The notes: generated from the letters alone by a model not told the origin. Positions 7,603 through 16,407 are shown, counted from the stretch's first letter. The stretch: 64,000 bases of DNA from Sutterella megalosphaeroides (GCF_003609995.1 NZ_AP018786.1:1870001-1934000); one strand, 5' to 3'. Program-made: numbers and translations.

Positions 7603-9153
7603 TCAGAAACCCGCGTGCTCGCGAATCGAGGCCACGATGAGTCGTACAAGACCGTAAATCAAGAAGAAGCCGAAGAAAGCGCAGAGTGTGAAGACCCACG
7701 TCCGGGGGTAACGAGACTCGTCGGGCAAAGTAGGCTGCTGAATCGCCACGAGGTAGCGGCTCTTCGCCAACGCCATCGAGCGGGCCTGCTCGTACGCCGA
7801 CATGGCGGTCGTCAGCTGCTTCTGCGCGAATTCGCTCTCGATCATCAGGTTCTCATACTCAGAAACCCAAGAATTGATCGCACTCCCGCCTGCGGGATTC
7901 CCCGCGATGCGAGCCTTCTCTGCATTCAACTGCGATTCCACGGCGGCAAGGCGCTTTTCAAGTGCCTTTACCTGCGGCGCAGTCGGCTTCATATAGGAGC
8001 GCGCTTCGGCAAGTTCGGCCTTCACCTTCGAGCGTTCCCCTTCGAGTTCGAAGACCAGGGTCTGCAAGCCCGTGGCCGTTGCCTTTGGGTCGAGTTCCTT
8101 ATGTTCGTCGCGGAACGCCTCAAGCGCCTTCTGGGCCTTGACGATGCGTTCCTGCGCAACCTTTACTTCGGACTCGGCCAAACGAATCGCATCGTTGCGT
8201 GAGCGGTCGTTCATCTCGTTGATAAGCGCTTCGCCTTGACGCAAAATACCGGCCGCGATGTTTTGAGCCATGTCGGGGGTGTAGGCACGCACCGTAAAGG
8301 TCACGATGCCGCTGTCGACGTCGATCTTCGGCTGGGCCACGCGATGCCAAAACGACTCTTTATCCCAAAGCGTCGGCGAGGAAGCAAGACGCGACACCCA
8401 GTCGCGACTCGTATCGCTGTAATGCTTCGTCAGCTGAAGTTCGCCGTCCAACGTTTCAAAGACATCAGGCGAGCGAAGGTACGCGTCCACGATGCGCGCA
8501 TCTTGAACGCTCGTCGACGCGGTCTTGAAGAGCTGTGAGGCAATGTCGATCCCCATCGGCTGCTCGACCGCACTGCGGACGGCAAACTTCGTCTCCGACA
8601 CGTACATGGGCGAAGCCACGAACGCGCAGTAGCCGAAGGTGAGCAACGTCGGCAAAAGCACGAAGAGCCCGACTTCCTTTTCAAAAGTCGAGCGCCGCGA
8701 CCACCAATTCGATCCTCCGGAAGGTGCGCCGTTCACTTGTTCTTGCGGGGTTACTGCCGCTTGAGCCTTCGACGGCGTCGCGGTAGGAGTTGCCGCCGAG
8801 GCCTGAGCCTTTGGAGCGGCAGGCTTGACCGGAGTGGCAGTAGCCGGCGCTTTCGGAGCCGCGGGTTTCGCGGGGGCAGGCTTAGCCTGAGCAGCAGGAG
8901 CCTGGGGCTGCGGAGCAGCCGGCTTGGCCGGAGTCGCAGCGGCAGGGGCTTTCGGAACCGCAGGTTTAGAAGGGGCAACGGGAGCCGACGCCTTCGGTGC
9001 AGCGGGCTTAGCCGGCGCCGCCGGGGGCTGCGCCGGCGGAGCAACAGGTTTAGCTGGACTCGTCGGGGCCTTCGGGGCATCGGGCTTCACGGAGGTTGCG
9101 CTCTGAGGCTCCGTAGCCAAGGGCTTCTCGTTTGCGTTAGCTTCGTTTGGCAT
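7603..9153 (-). CDS. kpsE: Inner-membrane capsule export protein KpsE with long Pro/Ala-rich N-terminus
   Basis: A PCP-type (Wzz-like) adaptor of the capsule ABC exporter, spanning the periplasm between KpsMT and KpsD. The core shows an N-terminal membrane segment (LFVLLPTLLTFGYCAFVAS), a large periplasmic domain with coiled-coil stretches (KVKAELAEARSYMK and following), and a C-terminal membrane segment (WVFTLCAFFGFFLIYGLVRL). It is 516 aa against ~380 in E. coli, because ~140 residues of low-complexity K-P-A-A-P-K repeats precede the first membrane helix. The frame is open to 9276, but the ATG at 9153 (MPNEANANE) overlaps kpsT by only 17 nt and gives the sensible start. The Pro/Ala region lies on the cytoplasmic side if topology is as in E. 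coli. Confidence 0.9.
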   Translation of the reverse strand: MPNEANANEKPLATEPQSATSVKPDAPKAPTSPAKPVAPPAQPPAAPAKPAAPKASAPVAPSKPAVPKAPAAATPAKPAAPQPQAPAAQAKPAPAKPAAPKAPATATPVKPAAPKAQASAATPTATPSKAQAAVTPQEQVNGAPSGGSNWWSRRSTFEKEVGLFVLLPTLLTFGYCAFVASPMYVSETKFAVRSAVEQPMGIDIASQLFKTASTSVQDARIVDAYLRSPDVFETLDGELQLTKHYSDTSRDWVSRLASSPTLWDKESFWHRVAQPKIDVDSGIVTFTVRAYTPDMAQNIAAGILRQGEALINEMNDRSRNDAIRLAESEVKVAQERIVKAQKALEAFRDEHKELDPKATATGLQTLVFELEGERSKVKAELAEARSYMKPTAPQVKALEKRLAAVESQLNAEKARIAGNPAGGSAINSWVSEYENLMIESEFAQKQLTTAMSAYEQARSMALAKSRYLVAIQQPTLPDESRYPRTWVFTLCAFFGFFLIYGLVRLIVASIREHAGF

Positions 9154-9802
9154 TACAAATTTCCGTATAGGACCGGATAGCGTCTTCGACGTCCGGGAAA
9201 TATTCCAATCGTCCGGCATTGAGGACGGCGCCGCAGACACAGTTCTGTCGCACCGCCCCCATGCTGTGAGAAACAAAAATCAACGTCGACGTCGCCTTCT
9301 TCGCTTCGAGAGCTGCGTCGGCCTTGCGGCGAAATGCCGCGTCGCCGACGGAGTAGGCTTCGTCGATCAAATAAAAATCAAAACCGATGGCCATGGAAAG
9401 TCCAAAAGCCAATTTGCTTCGCATACCGGAAGAATAGGTCTTTACGGGCATGTCCATGTAGTCGCCGAGCTCGGCAAAGTCTTCCACATACTCGGTGACC
9501 TTACGGATATCTGCGCCATAGACACGAGCCACAAAACGAAGATTCTCTCTTCCTGTGAGCGATCCATGAAAGCAACCAGCAAAACCAATTGGCCAAGAAA
9601 CACGCGATGTACGAATTACACGCCCAGAATCCGGCCGTTCCGCTCCGCCTAGAATTCGAATCATGGTCGACTTCCCTGCGCCGTTAACGCCAAGGATACC
9701 TATGCTTTTCCCTTCCTCAATCTTCAGATTGACATTGTCCAGCACAGTATGCCAACCACTTTTTACACGGTAGCGCTTGCACACGTTCTGCAACTCGATC
9801 AT
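9137..9802 (-). CDS. kpsT: Capsule ABC transporter ATPase KpsT
   Basis: A 221-residue ATPase of the polysaccharide ABC exporter. Walker A GVNGAGKST is at residues 38-46, the signature region TYSSGMRSKLAFGLSMA near 137-153, Walker B with FYLIDEAYSVGD near 157-168, and the switch histidine in VSHSM. The length matches E. coli KpsT (~219 aa). It overlaps the start of kpsE and begins 4 bp inside the end of kpsM (ATGA), the usual coupled KpsM-KpsT pair. The 5' part of the gene (about 9540-9802) is AT-richer than the 3' part, which suggests a recombination joint inside the gene. Confidence 0.96.
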   Translation of the reverse strand: MIELQNVCKRYRVKSGWHTVLDNVNLKIEEGKSIGILGVNGAGKSTMIRILGGAERPDSGRVIRTSRVSWPIGFAGCFHGSLTGRENLRFVARVYGADIRKVTEYVEDFAELGDYMDMPVKTYSSGMRSKLAFGLSMAIGFDFYLIDEAYSVGDAAFRRKADAALEAKKATSTLIFVSHSMGAVRQNCVCGAVLNAGRLEYFPDVEDAIRSYTEICNAKRS

Positions 9803-10620
9803 TCATCCCTCCGACGCGTCCTGACGTAACGCTCCAGATATCCTCCAATTGCACACGTCACAATGGTACTCATCAAAACATAGGTTGAACTAACGCCAGT
9901 TACCTCATAAGACTCATGAAGACTCATGCGGATCAATTCGATTGCATGCAATATTGGATTCAGTAGCAAAAACTCCGAAACCGACTGACTGAACACAGAA
10001 ACCGAAAAGAAAACACCCGATACAAAGAAAAGAATTCTTAGGACCATAGGGACAATATTATTCAGAGCGGGCATAAAAACTGCCATCGATGATAAAATCA
10101 TCCCACAACCCAAAGTCAACATGGGAACCGCAAGAATCAAAACTAGAAGTAATGATAGACTACCGAATATTATGACATCACCTAAAAGCACCATTGAAAT
10201 AGCGCAAATTATAATAGCGGTAATTATCTGCGTCGCAGATATCACAATGATCCGAGCCAGCATAACATCAAATTCGGTGACCTGAGGGAAAGTCAAAAGA
10301 GTTTTATTTGCCTCTACTGCTGTCATGCATCGACTAATGCCATTAGAAAAAATATTCCAAAAGGCAAAGCCTGTAGCCAAAAAAACTGCCATGTTCATCC
10401 CATGTGGTGCTTGCCCCGCCCCCATGAAATATCGAACCCCCCAGAACACCCCGATACTGAAAATACTCTGAATCAGAACCCAGAGGTAGCCCAAATGGCT
10501 GTTGCCGTTGATCGTGTGGATCTCGCGCAACACGAGCGCTCCGATCACGCGCCCCTGAACGATCATGCCGTGTCGGAGTTCGGAGAGCGTCTCCGAAAGC
10601 TTAGAGGCTTGCATCGACAT
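9799..10620 (-). CDS. kpsM: Capsule ABC transporter permease KpsM
   Basis: An ABC-2 family permease that moves the finished lipid-linked capsule across the inner membrane. VLREIHTINGNSHLGYLW near the N-terminus is the conserved cytoplasmic entry motif of KpsM/Wzm proteins. Six hydrophobic segments follow, and FLLLNPILHAIELIR near the end matches the family WNPL(V/I)H motif. The start is uncertain. The frame is open to 10674 inside the upstream lipoprotein gene; ATGs at 10620 and 10614 lie around its stop codon, and a later ATG at 10566 would give the E. coli-like length. None has a strong ribosome site. Most of the gene (to about 10490) is AT-rich although its neighbours on the right are GC-rich. 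Confidence 0.93.
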   Translation of the reverse strand: MSMQASKLSETLSELRHGMIVQGRVIGALVLREIHTINGNSHLGYLWVLIQSIFSIGVFWGVRYFMGAGQAPHGMNMAVFLATGFAFWNIFSNGISRCMTAVEANKTLLTFPQVTEFDVMLARIIVISATQIITAIIICAISMVLLGDVIIFGSLSLLLVLILAVPMLTLGCGMILSSMAVFMPALNNIVPMVLRILFFVSGVFFSVSVFSQSVSEFLLLNPILHAIELIRMSLHESYEVTGVSSTYVLMSTIVTCAIGGYLERYVRTRRRDE

Positions 10621-10966
10621 AGCGCCAGACACCGTCGGCACCCTGACACACGGCGCCGCGACGTTGCGTTTCATTGTTCTTCACGACCACGCGACGGCAC
10701 GCTTCGCCGAGCGCGTTCTTGAAAGCGCGCTCGACCTGCACCTGCGCGACGCCGAGGGGCGTCTCGTTCATCACGGTGGTCGTACCGACTTCAAGCCCAG
10801 CCGCAGCTTCGGCAAAATTTCGGGCGTCGGAGGCTTGAGGAGCATCCCGAACGACTTCGGGCGGCGTCACCTCATGCTGAAGGCCGCGGGGCGCGGAGCA
10901 CCCCGCCAAAACGACAACGGCCGTCGCCAAAGCGAGGCCGAATCCCGCACGCAATGTCAAACTCAT
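10601..10966 (-). CDS. Small predicted lipoprotein in capsule locus
   Basis: A 121-residue protein with a lipoprotein signal peptide: basic start, hydrophobic LALATAVVVLAG, lipobox LAGC with the acylated Cys at residue 23. The mature part is short and hydrophilic, with two Cys residues (EACRRVVV and AVCQG) that could form a disulfide, and ends with an aromatic DGVWRYVDASL. I do not recognise the family with certainty. Small lipoproteins of this kind accompany kpsMT/kpsC genes in several proteobacterial capsule loci. The gene lies between kpsC and kpsM in the same direction and overlaps the kpsM frame, so it is likely co-transcribed. A periplasmic role in export or assembly is possible but unproven. 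Confidence 0.75.
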   Translation of the reverse strand: MSLTLRAGFGLALATAVVVLAGCSAPRGLQHEVTPPEVVRDAPQASDARNFAEAAAGLEVGTTTVMNETPLGVAQVQVERAFKNALGEACRRVVVKNNETQRRGAVCQGADGVWRYVDASL

Positions 10967-11014
10967 TGATTTTTTCCTTGTTCTTCGTTTATAGGGCCGA
11001 TTTTCCCGCAGTTT

Positions 11015-13108
11015 TCAGTTTGCCAATAACTTCCGGTAAATCCACAGAATGACGCGGCAAAAGCGGATCCAGGGGCCGACTTCCGGTTGTTCGCCTTTGA
11101 CTATCCGAGCACACACATCCTCGGGGCGGCAGAAAATACCAGTCTTCCAGTCCCAATAGCTTGGGTATAGTATCAGAGTTCCCCCTACCAGTTCTTCCTT
11201 ACTCAGGGTTACCCCTTTGGGCACATCGGGTCCCGCTTCGTCAACGCTCAACCCCCAGCCCGCATAGAAGGGTTTTCCATAAGTCACCACGCGCTTCCCG
11301 CGAATCAGGGCCTCGAAGCCGGAAAGGCTTGTCAACGTATGGACCTCGTCCACGTGCGGCAGGATGTCAATAATCGACCCCTCTTCGAGCACGCGGTCCG
11401 CGCAACGAGCAAGCACGTCCTCGGGCACACGCCCGATGCGGTTTCCGCTCGTGACGTCGGGGTGAGGCTTGAAGACGATAAAGCCCTCGGGGTTGCGGGT
11501 CCGAACGGCTTCGAGCAGCTCCCGGTTCGACTGAATCCTCCCGCCTCCGCGTTTCACGGACGCGTCGTCGTCCACCTGGCCGGGGACGAGAATGATGCGC
11601 TTATCCTTCGGAAACGTACGGCAGAGCGCCGCCGTCGCAGGATCCGACGGCATGTTGTACTTCGTGAGGTTGTGCTTGCGGATAAGCTCGATCAGGACGC
11701 GGCTGCGTTCGATCAGGCGCTCGCGGTCGGGGTGCATCGGGACCGAACGCAAAATCTTCGTCAAGTCCGATTCGCGCTTCGGGTCATAGTAGATGCCGCT
11801 TTCGTCAAGGACGAGCGAGTACGGGTGATTGAAGTCCGACCCGAGCCCCACGGAGCGAATGAAGCCGTCCTCCATGCGCCACAGCCGCACCACATTCAAA
11901 GCTCGCGCCCGCTCAAGCACCTCGTCGGTGCATTTCGACGACCAAAGGACCGCGTCGGCTCCGGATGCCGCAGCCTTTTGAAGGCCCTCTTCCACGCCCC
12001 ACACGAAGTCGATGCGGGAAGCCGTTCCCGAAAGGAATGCGCGCACGTGGGGCTTTTTCCAGTAGCGAAAGCCGATTGCGACGTAGTGCTTGCGGTTGCG
12101 CTCGTTCTGCCGACGCTGTTCGGCCAAGAGGTCGATCGCCTCTTCGATTTCCATGCGAGTTTGCGTTACGGGATTCACATAGCGGCAAAGACGCATGTAG
12201 GCGGCCGCAAACACAGCTTCGAAGGACGGCCGCGCGCGACGACGTTCGGGCACCGTGCCGTGATCCACCGTAAGACCCCACCCGGCATAAAAGGGCGCAC
12301 CGTACGTGTGCACGGTCTTCCCGAGCATCAGGGCTTCAAACCCGAGCTGTGAGGTCGCCGTATAGACCGCGTCGAAAATCTTGAGGAACGAGAGCGGCGC
12401 AAAGGATTCCGTCAGAACATGCACGCCCTCGGGGACGTGCTTCAACGCGCCCTTTTTTTTGCCGGCTGCGACGTCCGGGTGCGTCTTCACAATGACAACG
12501 GCATTCGGCTCCTTCAACGCGTCGGCAAGCATGCGGGAGAGAGCCTCGTCGTCGGCTCCGCCCAAGGTGAGGCTTGCGTCCCCCGCCGTTTGGTCGACAA
12601 CGAGAATGAGGCGCGACTCGGGTCGAGCACCCACGGCGTTCCGAAGTCGGACTTCGTCGTCCGTCGTAAAACTCGGAGCGTTGTTGTATTTGGAAAGGTC
12701 ATAAAGCCGCAGACGGCGCACCGCCTCCCGAGCTCGATGTTCAAGCTCGGGCGTCATCCACGATTCCCAGTCGTTCAACCACTCTTCGAGTTGAGAAGGC
12801 TGCGTCGCGTCGTAATAGACGCCCACGGGGTCCACGGAGAGCGACAGGGGTTGCGCCCCTTCAACTCCCAACGCGACGGAACGCAAAAAACCGTCCTCAA
12901 CCGCCACATAGGGCAATCCCTTTTCCGCCGCAAACCTGCGGGCCTTTTCGGCCGTGGCTTTGTGCCCCCAACCGAGGACGGCACGAACGCTATCCGAATC
13001 CGACGAACCCGACGAAAAAGCGAAACTCCCGTACGCATCGATTTCTTCCGAGAGGAACGCGGTGAGATTGTCGATTTTCCGTATACCGTTCGAAAAGATG
13101 CGAATCAT
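11015..13108 (-). CDS. kpsC: Capsule beta-Kdo transferase KpsC (dual domain)
   Basis: A 697-residue protein made of two tandem homologous Kdo-transferase modules, as in E. coli KpsC (675 aa). The first has VAVEDGFLRS near residue 70 and KTHPDV near 208. The second has WRMEDGFIRSVGLG near 415 and FKPHPDV near 545. Each half also repeats GFEAL(M/I)xGK and TYGxPFYAGWGL. In group 2 capsules KpsC extends the poly-Kdo linker on lyso-phosphatidylglycerol after KpsS adds the first residue, alternating beta-2,4 and beta-2,7 linkages. Its presence with KpsS, KpsF and KpsU argues strongly for a poly-Kdo-linked capsule. It starts 12 bp after the stop of the upstream membrane protein gene. Confidence 0.95.
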   Translation of the reverse strand: MIRIFSNGIRKIDNLTAFLSEEIDAYGSFAFSSGSSDSDSVRAVLGWGHKATAEKARRFAAEKGLPYVAVEDGFLRSVALGVEGAQPLSLSVDPVGVYYDATQPSQLEEWLNDWESWMTPELEHRAREAVRRLRLYDLSKYNNAPSFTTDDEVRLRNAVGARPESRLILVVDQTAGDASLTLGGADDEALSRMLADALKEPNAVVIVKTHPDVAAGKKKGALKHVPEGVHVLTESFAPLSFLKIFDAVYTATSQLGFEALMLGKTVHTYGAPFYAGWGLTVDHGTVPERRRARPSFEAVFAAAYMRLCRYVNPVTQTRMEIEEAIDLLAEQRRQNERNRKHYVAIGFRYWKKPHVRAFLSGTASRIDFVWGVEEGLQKAAASGADAVLWSSKCTDEVLERARALNVVRLWRMEDGFIRSVGLGSDFNHPYSLVLDESGIYYDPKRESDLTKILRSVPMHPDRERLIERSRVLIELIRKHNLTKYNMPSDPATAALCRTFPKDKRIILVPGQVDDDASVKRGGGRIQSNRELLEAVRTRNPEGFIVFKPHPDVTSGNRIGRVPEDVLARCADRVLEEGSIIDILPHVDEVHTLTSLSGFEALIRGKRVVTYGKPFYAGWGLSVDEAGPDVPKGVTLSKEELVGGTLILYPSYWDWKTGIFCRPEDVCARIVKGEQPEVGPWIRFCRVILWIYRKLLAN

Positions 13109-13120
13109 GGGTCGATTAAA

Positions 13121-14722
13121 TCAGAAGTTCGAAGAGTTCGTTTTATTCGGATGATCGTGATCGTTCGGAACGATCGGGTTGATCGCCGTCAACCGTTCCG
13201 GGCGAAGGGAAGACGATACCACGGATTCGCGGTGCGGCCACCGCACCCACAGGGTGTCGGACGGAATTTCGTCCTCGCGCCCCCGCAGGACGCCGAGCCC
13301 CGGCAGGTGGTCGCCGTAGATGCAGAGGTCGATTCCTCGGCCCGGAGCCTCCGAAGCTTTCCTCCCCTCTTCCGCCTCGACGATCCGGCACAACCCCGCA
13401 TCGAGGTGCTTCAAATGCGTTTCGTAGCGCTCGACTTCGGTGAGCTTTTCCGCCCCCGGGAATTTGTCCTTCGACCAGGGACCGTGCGCTTCCATCGTCA
13501 CGACGAAGAGAAAGACGGGTTCCCGGGCTTTTTCGAGGTACTCCGCCGCCCACGCAAGGAGTGCTTCGTCCGAGACGTAATGCCCGCAGTACGCTTCGGG
13601 CTTCGTAAAACGCGCATCAAGCTTTTTCAAGGCCTCCAGATCGATGAACTCGTCAAACCCCAAATTCGGCATCACGCGGTTGCGATCGAAAAAGCGCCCG
13701 TCGTTCGGATGGCAGACGACCGTACGGTACCCCTGAAGCTTCATGCGTCGGGCGAGACTCTCCATCGGCACCATGGCCGCCAACCGATAGGGGTCGAACC
13801 CGTAGGTTTCAAGCGCCCGGGGCTTCAACCCCGTCAGCACCGCGAATTCGCTTCGCATCGTATAGGCCCCGCGCCAGTCGAGCTCCAGGGCTCCCGACGC
13901 ACCCTCCGCCGCCAGTCGGTCGAGGACGGGCGTCACGCTCGGACGCCCCAAGAGCCGCCCGATGGGTGCGAGCGACTCCGCCTGGACGAGAAGGAGGTGC
14001 CGCTTTTCGCTTTCACCCAAAACACCCTTCGAACCCTCTTCCGGCGAAACCTCCCGCTCCTCAAAGCGGAACCGCTCCCGCAACGCATGACGCCGCTGCC
14101 CGTGCCAAAGCACATGCAGAAGCGCCGCACCGATCGGCGTGTAGGTCGCGGCATCGGTCTGGGTGTCGAAGGTCAGGGGGTAGTTCGCAAGAAACGCCTC
14201 CACCCGCGGGTTGGGCCGACGTACATACGCCACAAAACCAGCAAAAGCCAGAAGAATCGCCGCCGCGATGCCGATTCGCATCCCGACGGACCCGAGGCGG
14301 GCGGCGGGCTCAAGAGACACCCCCCACGCAAGGAGCGCAAAGGCTCCGACGACCAACGGCCACACCCACAAGGGCGCATAGCCGAAGTAGAGCCTCGGGT
14401 AACGCAATGCGTGGCCTGCCAAAAAGACGTCCGAAAAAACGAGCACCTCCGAGAGGATCGCCGCCTTCAAGCGGTTCCCCGCCCAAAGAAGCACGATCAA
14501 AAGAAGCCCCAGAGCGAAACTCGCGATCGGTCGGTCGAAAAGGACGAGGAGCAACGGATAGACGAGCGACGCCGTGAGGCCGCACGTGAGGTGCCCGATT
14601 CCGTAAGCGCGAAAGGGCACTTTCATTCCGCGTCCCGCAGCCAAAGGCGTCGCCTCACGGTTCGCAAGCGCCAAGAGCCCCATGAGGACGATGTCCGAAA
14701 GGAGTACGAAGAGAACGGTCAT
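13121..14722 (-). CDS. Membrane sulfatase-fold (LTA synthase-like) transferase in capsule locus
   Basis: A 533-residue integral membrane protein with about five N-terminal transmembrane segments (residues ~1-185) and a C-terminal alkaline-phosphatase/sulfatase-fold domain. Visible site elements are a metal ligand in VQAESLAPI, a probable nucleophile Thr in GAYTMRSEFAVLTG near residue 287, a histidine in MEAHGPW near 412 and the metal-binding YGDHLPG near 471. This is the architecture of lipoteichoic acid synthase, OpgB and phosphoethanolamine transferases, which move phosphoglycerol or phosphoethanolamine from phospholipids. A gene in the equivalent place, wcbQ, occurs in the Burkholderia pseudomallei capsule locus; I recall that assignment from memory. 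It probably modifies the capsule or its lipid. The start codon overlaps the stop of the upstream SDR gene by 4 bp. Confidence 0.78.
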   Translation of the reverse strand: MTVLFVLLSDIVLMGLLALANREATPLAAGRGMKVPFRAYGIGHLTCGLTASLVYPLLLVLFDRPIASFALGLLLIVLLWAGNRLKAAILSEVLVFSDVFLAGHALRYPRLYFGYAPLWVWPLVVGAFALLAWGVSLEPAARLGSVGMRIGIAAAILLAFAGFVAYVRRPNPRVEAFLANYPLTFDTQTDAATYTPIGAALLHVLWHGQRRHALRERFRFEEREVSPEEGSKGVLGESEKRHLLLVQAESLAPIGRLLGRPSVTPVLDRLAAEGASGALELDWRGAYTMRSEFAVLTGLKPRALETYGFDPYRLAAMVPMESLARRMKLQGYRTVVCHPNDGRFFDRNRVMPNLGFDEFIDLEALKKLDARFTKPEAYCGHYVSDEALLAWAAEYLEKAREPVFLFVVTMEAHGPWSKDKFPGAEKLTEVERYETHLKHLDAGLCRIVEAEEGRKASEAPGRGIDLCIYGDHLPGLGVLRGREDEIPSDTLWVRWPHRESVVSSSLRPERLTAINPIVPNDHDHPNKTNSSNF

Positions 14723-15702
14723 CGGGACACACCTCGATCGACATCATTCTCCGTTGCAGAGGAATTTCCACGAGAGCAAGCGCTCGCTTTCTCTCCTGGG
14801 TCCCCTTCGCAACCCTTCTCCACGCAGGCCTTCGTACCGCCTTCTCCGCGACTCTCCCGATCGGGCTCCACCGTAAAGAAGAACCCGTTGAGGAAGAGAT
14901 GCTCAAGCGAAGCGGGCACCAACTTCAAAAGCGCAATCCCGACTGCCAGAATCTTCGGGAAAGCGTATTCGCGCTTTCCCCCGTCGATCGCCCGCTTCAT
15001 GAGGCGGGCGGCTTTCTCCGCGGACATCAACCACGGCTTCGAGCCTTGATACCTGCGACTCATGTCGGATTCGACGTAGCCCGGGAAAAGCACCGTGACG
15101 CCGACGTCTTTCCCGCGAAGGAGTCGCCTAAGCGCCTCCCCGTACGTACGCAACGCCGCTTTGGAGGCGGAGTATCCGGGGGACCCCGGGAGACCCGTCA
15201 AAGCGGCAAGAGACGCCACGAACGCGATTTGCACGTGCTTGAGAGGCACAACCCCTTCCCGGCGCGCAAGCAGCAGCGCACGCACGAAAGCATTCGCTGC
15301 AAGGATGTTTCCCGTCGCATTCACGTCAAGCTCCCGCAGAAGGTCGTCGTTCTTTTCGGGAAGCCACAGCGTTTCTACGTCTCCCGAATCACGCTCAATA
15401 CCTTCCACCGACGCCGACACGCCCGCTCCGAGGATGAGAGTGTCGGCCCCACGACGAGCCGCCTCTTCGCACCAAGCAACGAGCGCCGCACGGTCCCGAA
15501 GGTCGAAGGCCGCCGTACAAACGGTCGCGCCCTTCGCTTGCGCCACGGTCTCCAGTCGCTCAAGCGCCTTCGTGCGGCGCCCCGCCAAGAGGAGCTCCGT
15601 CCCCGGGGCGGCATAGACGTCGACGAGCGCTTCGCCGATCCCGCCCGTCGCGCCGCAGACGGCGACGATGCGGTCTTGATGTTGAGTGGCGTCGGTGGTC
15701 AT
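14719..15702 (-). CDS. Short-chain dehydrogenase/reductase (WcbP-like)
   Basis: A 327-residue NAD(P)-dependent SDR. The cofactor loop GATGGIGEA is near residues 17-25, and the catalytic YSASK near residue 177, with the upstream Ser in FVASLAAL. The core ends near 250. A hydrophobic stretch (ALLKLVPASLEHLFLNGFFF) could bind the membrane, as in 3-ketosphinganine-type reductases, and a hydrophilic tail of ~55 residues follows. The B. pseudomallei capsule locus carries a comparable dehydrogenase (wcbP) together with a PKS-like gene and an oxoamine synthase. By analogy this enzyme may reduce the ketone made by the oxoamine synthase at 19.1 kb to an amino alcohol. That step is inferred from context, not from sequence alone. 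Confidence 0.82.
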   Translation of the reverse strand: MTTDATQHQDRIVAVCGATGGIGEALVDVYAAPGTELLLAGRRTKALERLETVAQAKGATVCTAAFDLRDRAALVAWCEEAARRGADTLILGAGVSASVEGIERDSGDVETLWLPEKNDDLLRELDVNATGNILAANAFVRALLLARREGVVPLKHVQIAFVASLAALTGLPGSPGYSASKAALRTYGEALRRLLRGKDVGVTVLFPGYVESDMSRRYQGSKPWLMSAEKAARLMKRAIDGGKREYAFPKILAVGIALLKLVPASLEHLFLNGFFFTVEPDRESRGEGGTKACVEKGCEGDPGEKASACSRGNSSATENDVDRGVSR

Positions 15703-15798
15703 AGGACGTATCGTTTCTCGAATTCACAAAAGAAGTGAGCGGTCGCTTTCGGTTTTCGGGCGTATTCCTCGGCTCTTGCTTTACGTTCACGTCCTTTT

Positions 15799-16407
15799 TT
15801 ACTTGGTTCCGGCCACCGGCTTCACCCAAAGCTCGCCCCCCGCGGGGTGACGCTCCAAGAGCGGCCCGCCCGAGGGGGTGGCACCCGCCTTCACGAACCC
15901 CGCCTTTTCGTAAAAGCGGATGGCACGCGCGTTGTCGGCCCAGCAGTGAAGCGCCAGCGCTTTCTTCCCCGAATCGCGCGCCATGTCTTCGGCCATGCTC
16001 ATCATGAGGCGCGAGAGCCCCTGACCTCGGAATTCGTCCGCCACCCAGAAGGTGTTGATCCAGAGCGCTTCCGGGTAGGCCGCTTCGAGAAGCGGTCGCA
16101 CGGGGTCGAGCTTCGCTTTGGCAATGAACCCCTCCATCACGGCGGGCACCTTCTGAAGCGACGCGTCGTAGGAGAAAAGAAGCCCCGCCAACGTCCCGCG
16201 AACTTCGAAGAGCACGATGTTTTTGAGGTCGTACGCCCCCTGCCCGCGCATCAGAACCATCTGCAAAAGCTTCTCGGGCCCCATACCGGGAACGACCCCC
16301 GTCAAGAGGTGTTCGATCACGCCTTCGGAGACGACATTCAAAATGTGAGCGACGGCGGGAACGTCGTCCTCACCGGCCAGGCGCATGTTGAGTTCGGGAG
16401 AAATCAT
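15799..16407 (-). CDS. GNAT-family N-acetyltransferase
   Basis: A 202-residue GNAT protein. The acetyl-CoA loop region is INTFWVADEFRGQGLSRLM (beta4 then the R-G-Q-G-L P-loop), followed by ALALHCWADNARAIRFYEKAGF, the standard C-terminal half of the fold. The frame is open to 16470, but the ATG at 16407 has an AAGGA site 6 nt upstream and is preferred. The substrate is unknown. It sits between kpsS and the SDR, all in one direction, so N-acetylation of an amino group on the capsule, its sugar precursors or the predicted amino-lipid is possible. A generic housekeeping GNAT that happens to be in the operon cannot be excluded. Confidence 0.85.
   Translation of the reverse strand: MISPELNMRLAGEDDVPAVAHILNVVSEGVIEHLLTGVVPGMGPEKLLQMVLMRGQGAYDLKNIVLFEVRGTLAGLLFSYDASLQKVPAVMEGFIAKAKLDPVRPLLEAAYPEALWINTFWVADEFRGQGLSRLMMSMAEDMARDSGKKALALHCWADNARAIRFYEKAGFVKAGATPSGGPLLERHPAGGELWVKPVAGTK

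Noticed and set aside
6193-8202. A 669-codon plus-strand frame across kpsD and kpsE
   Set aside because: Arg/His-rich shadow of two certain genes.
8750-9130. Pro/Ala repeats of KpsE considered as a CRISPR-like or satellite DNA array
   Set aside because: The repeats are in-frame, irregular protein repeats without constant spacers.
12419-15049. An 876-codon plus-strand frame across kpsC and the membrane transferase gene
   Set aside because: No recognisable motif. The minus-strand genes are certain and tightly packed.
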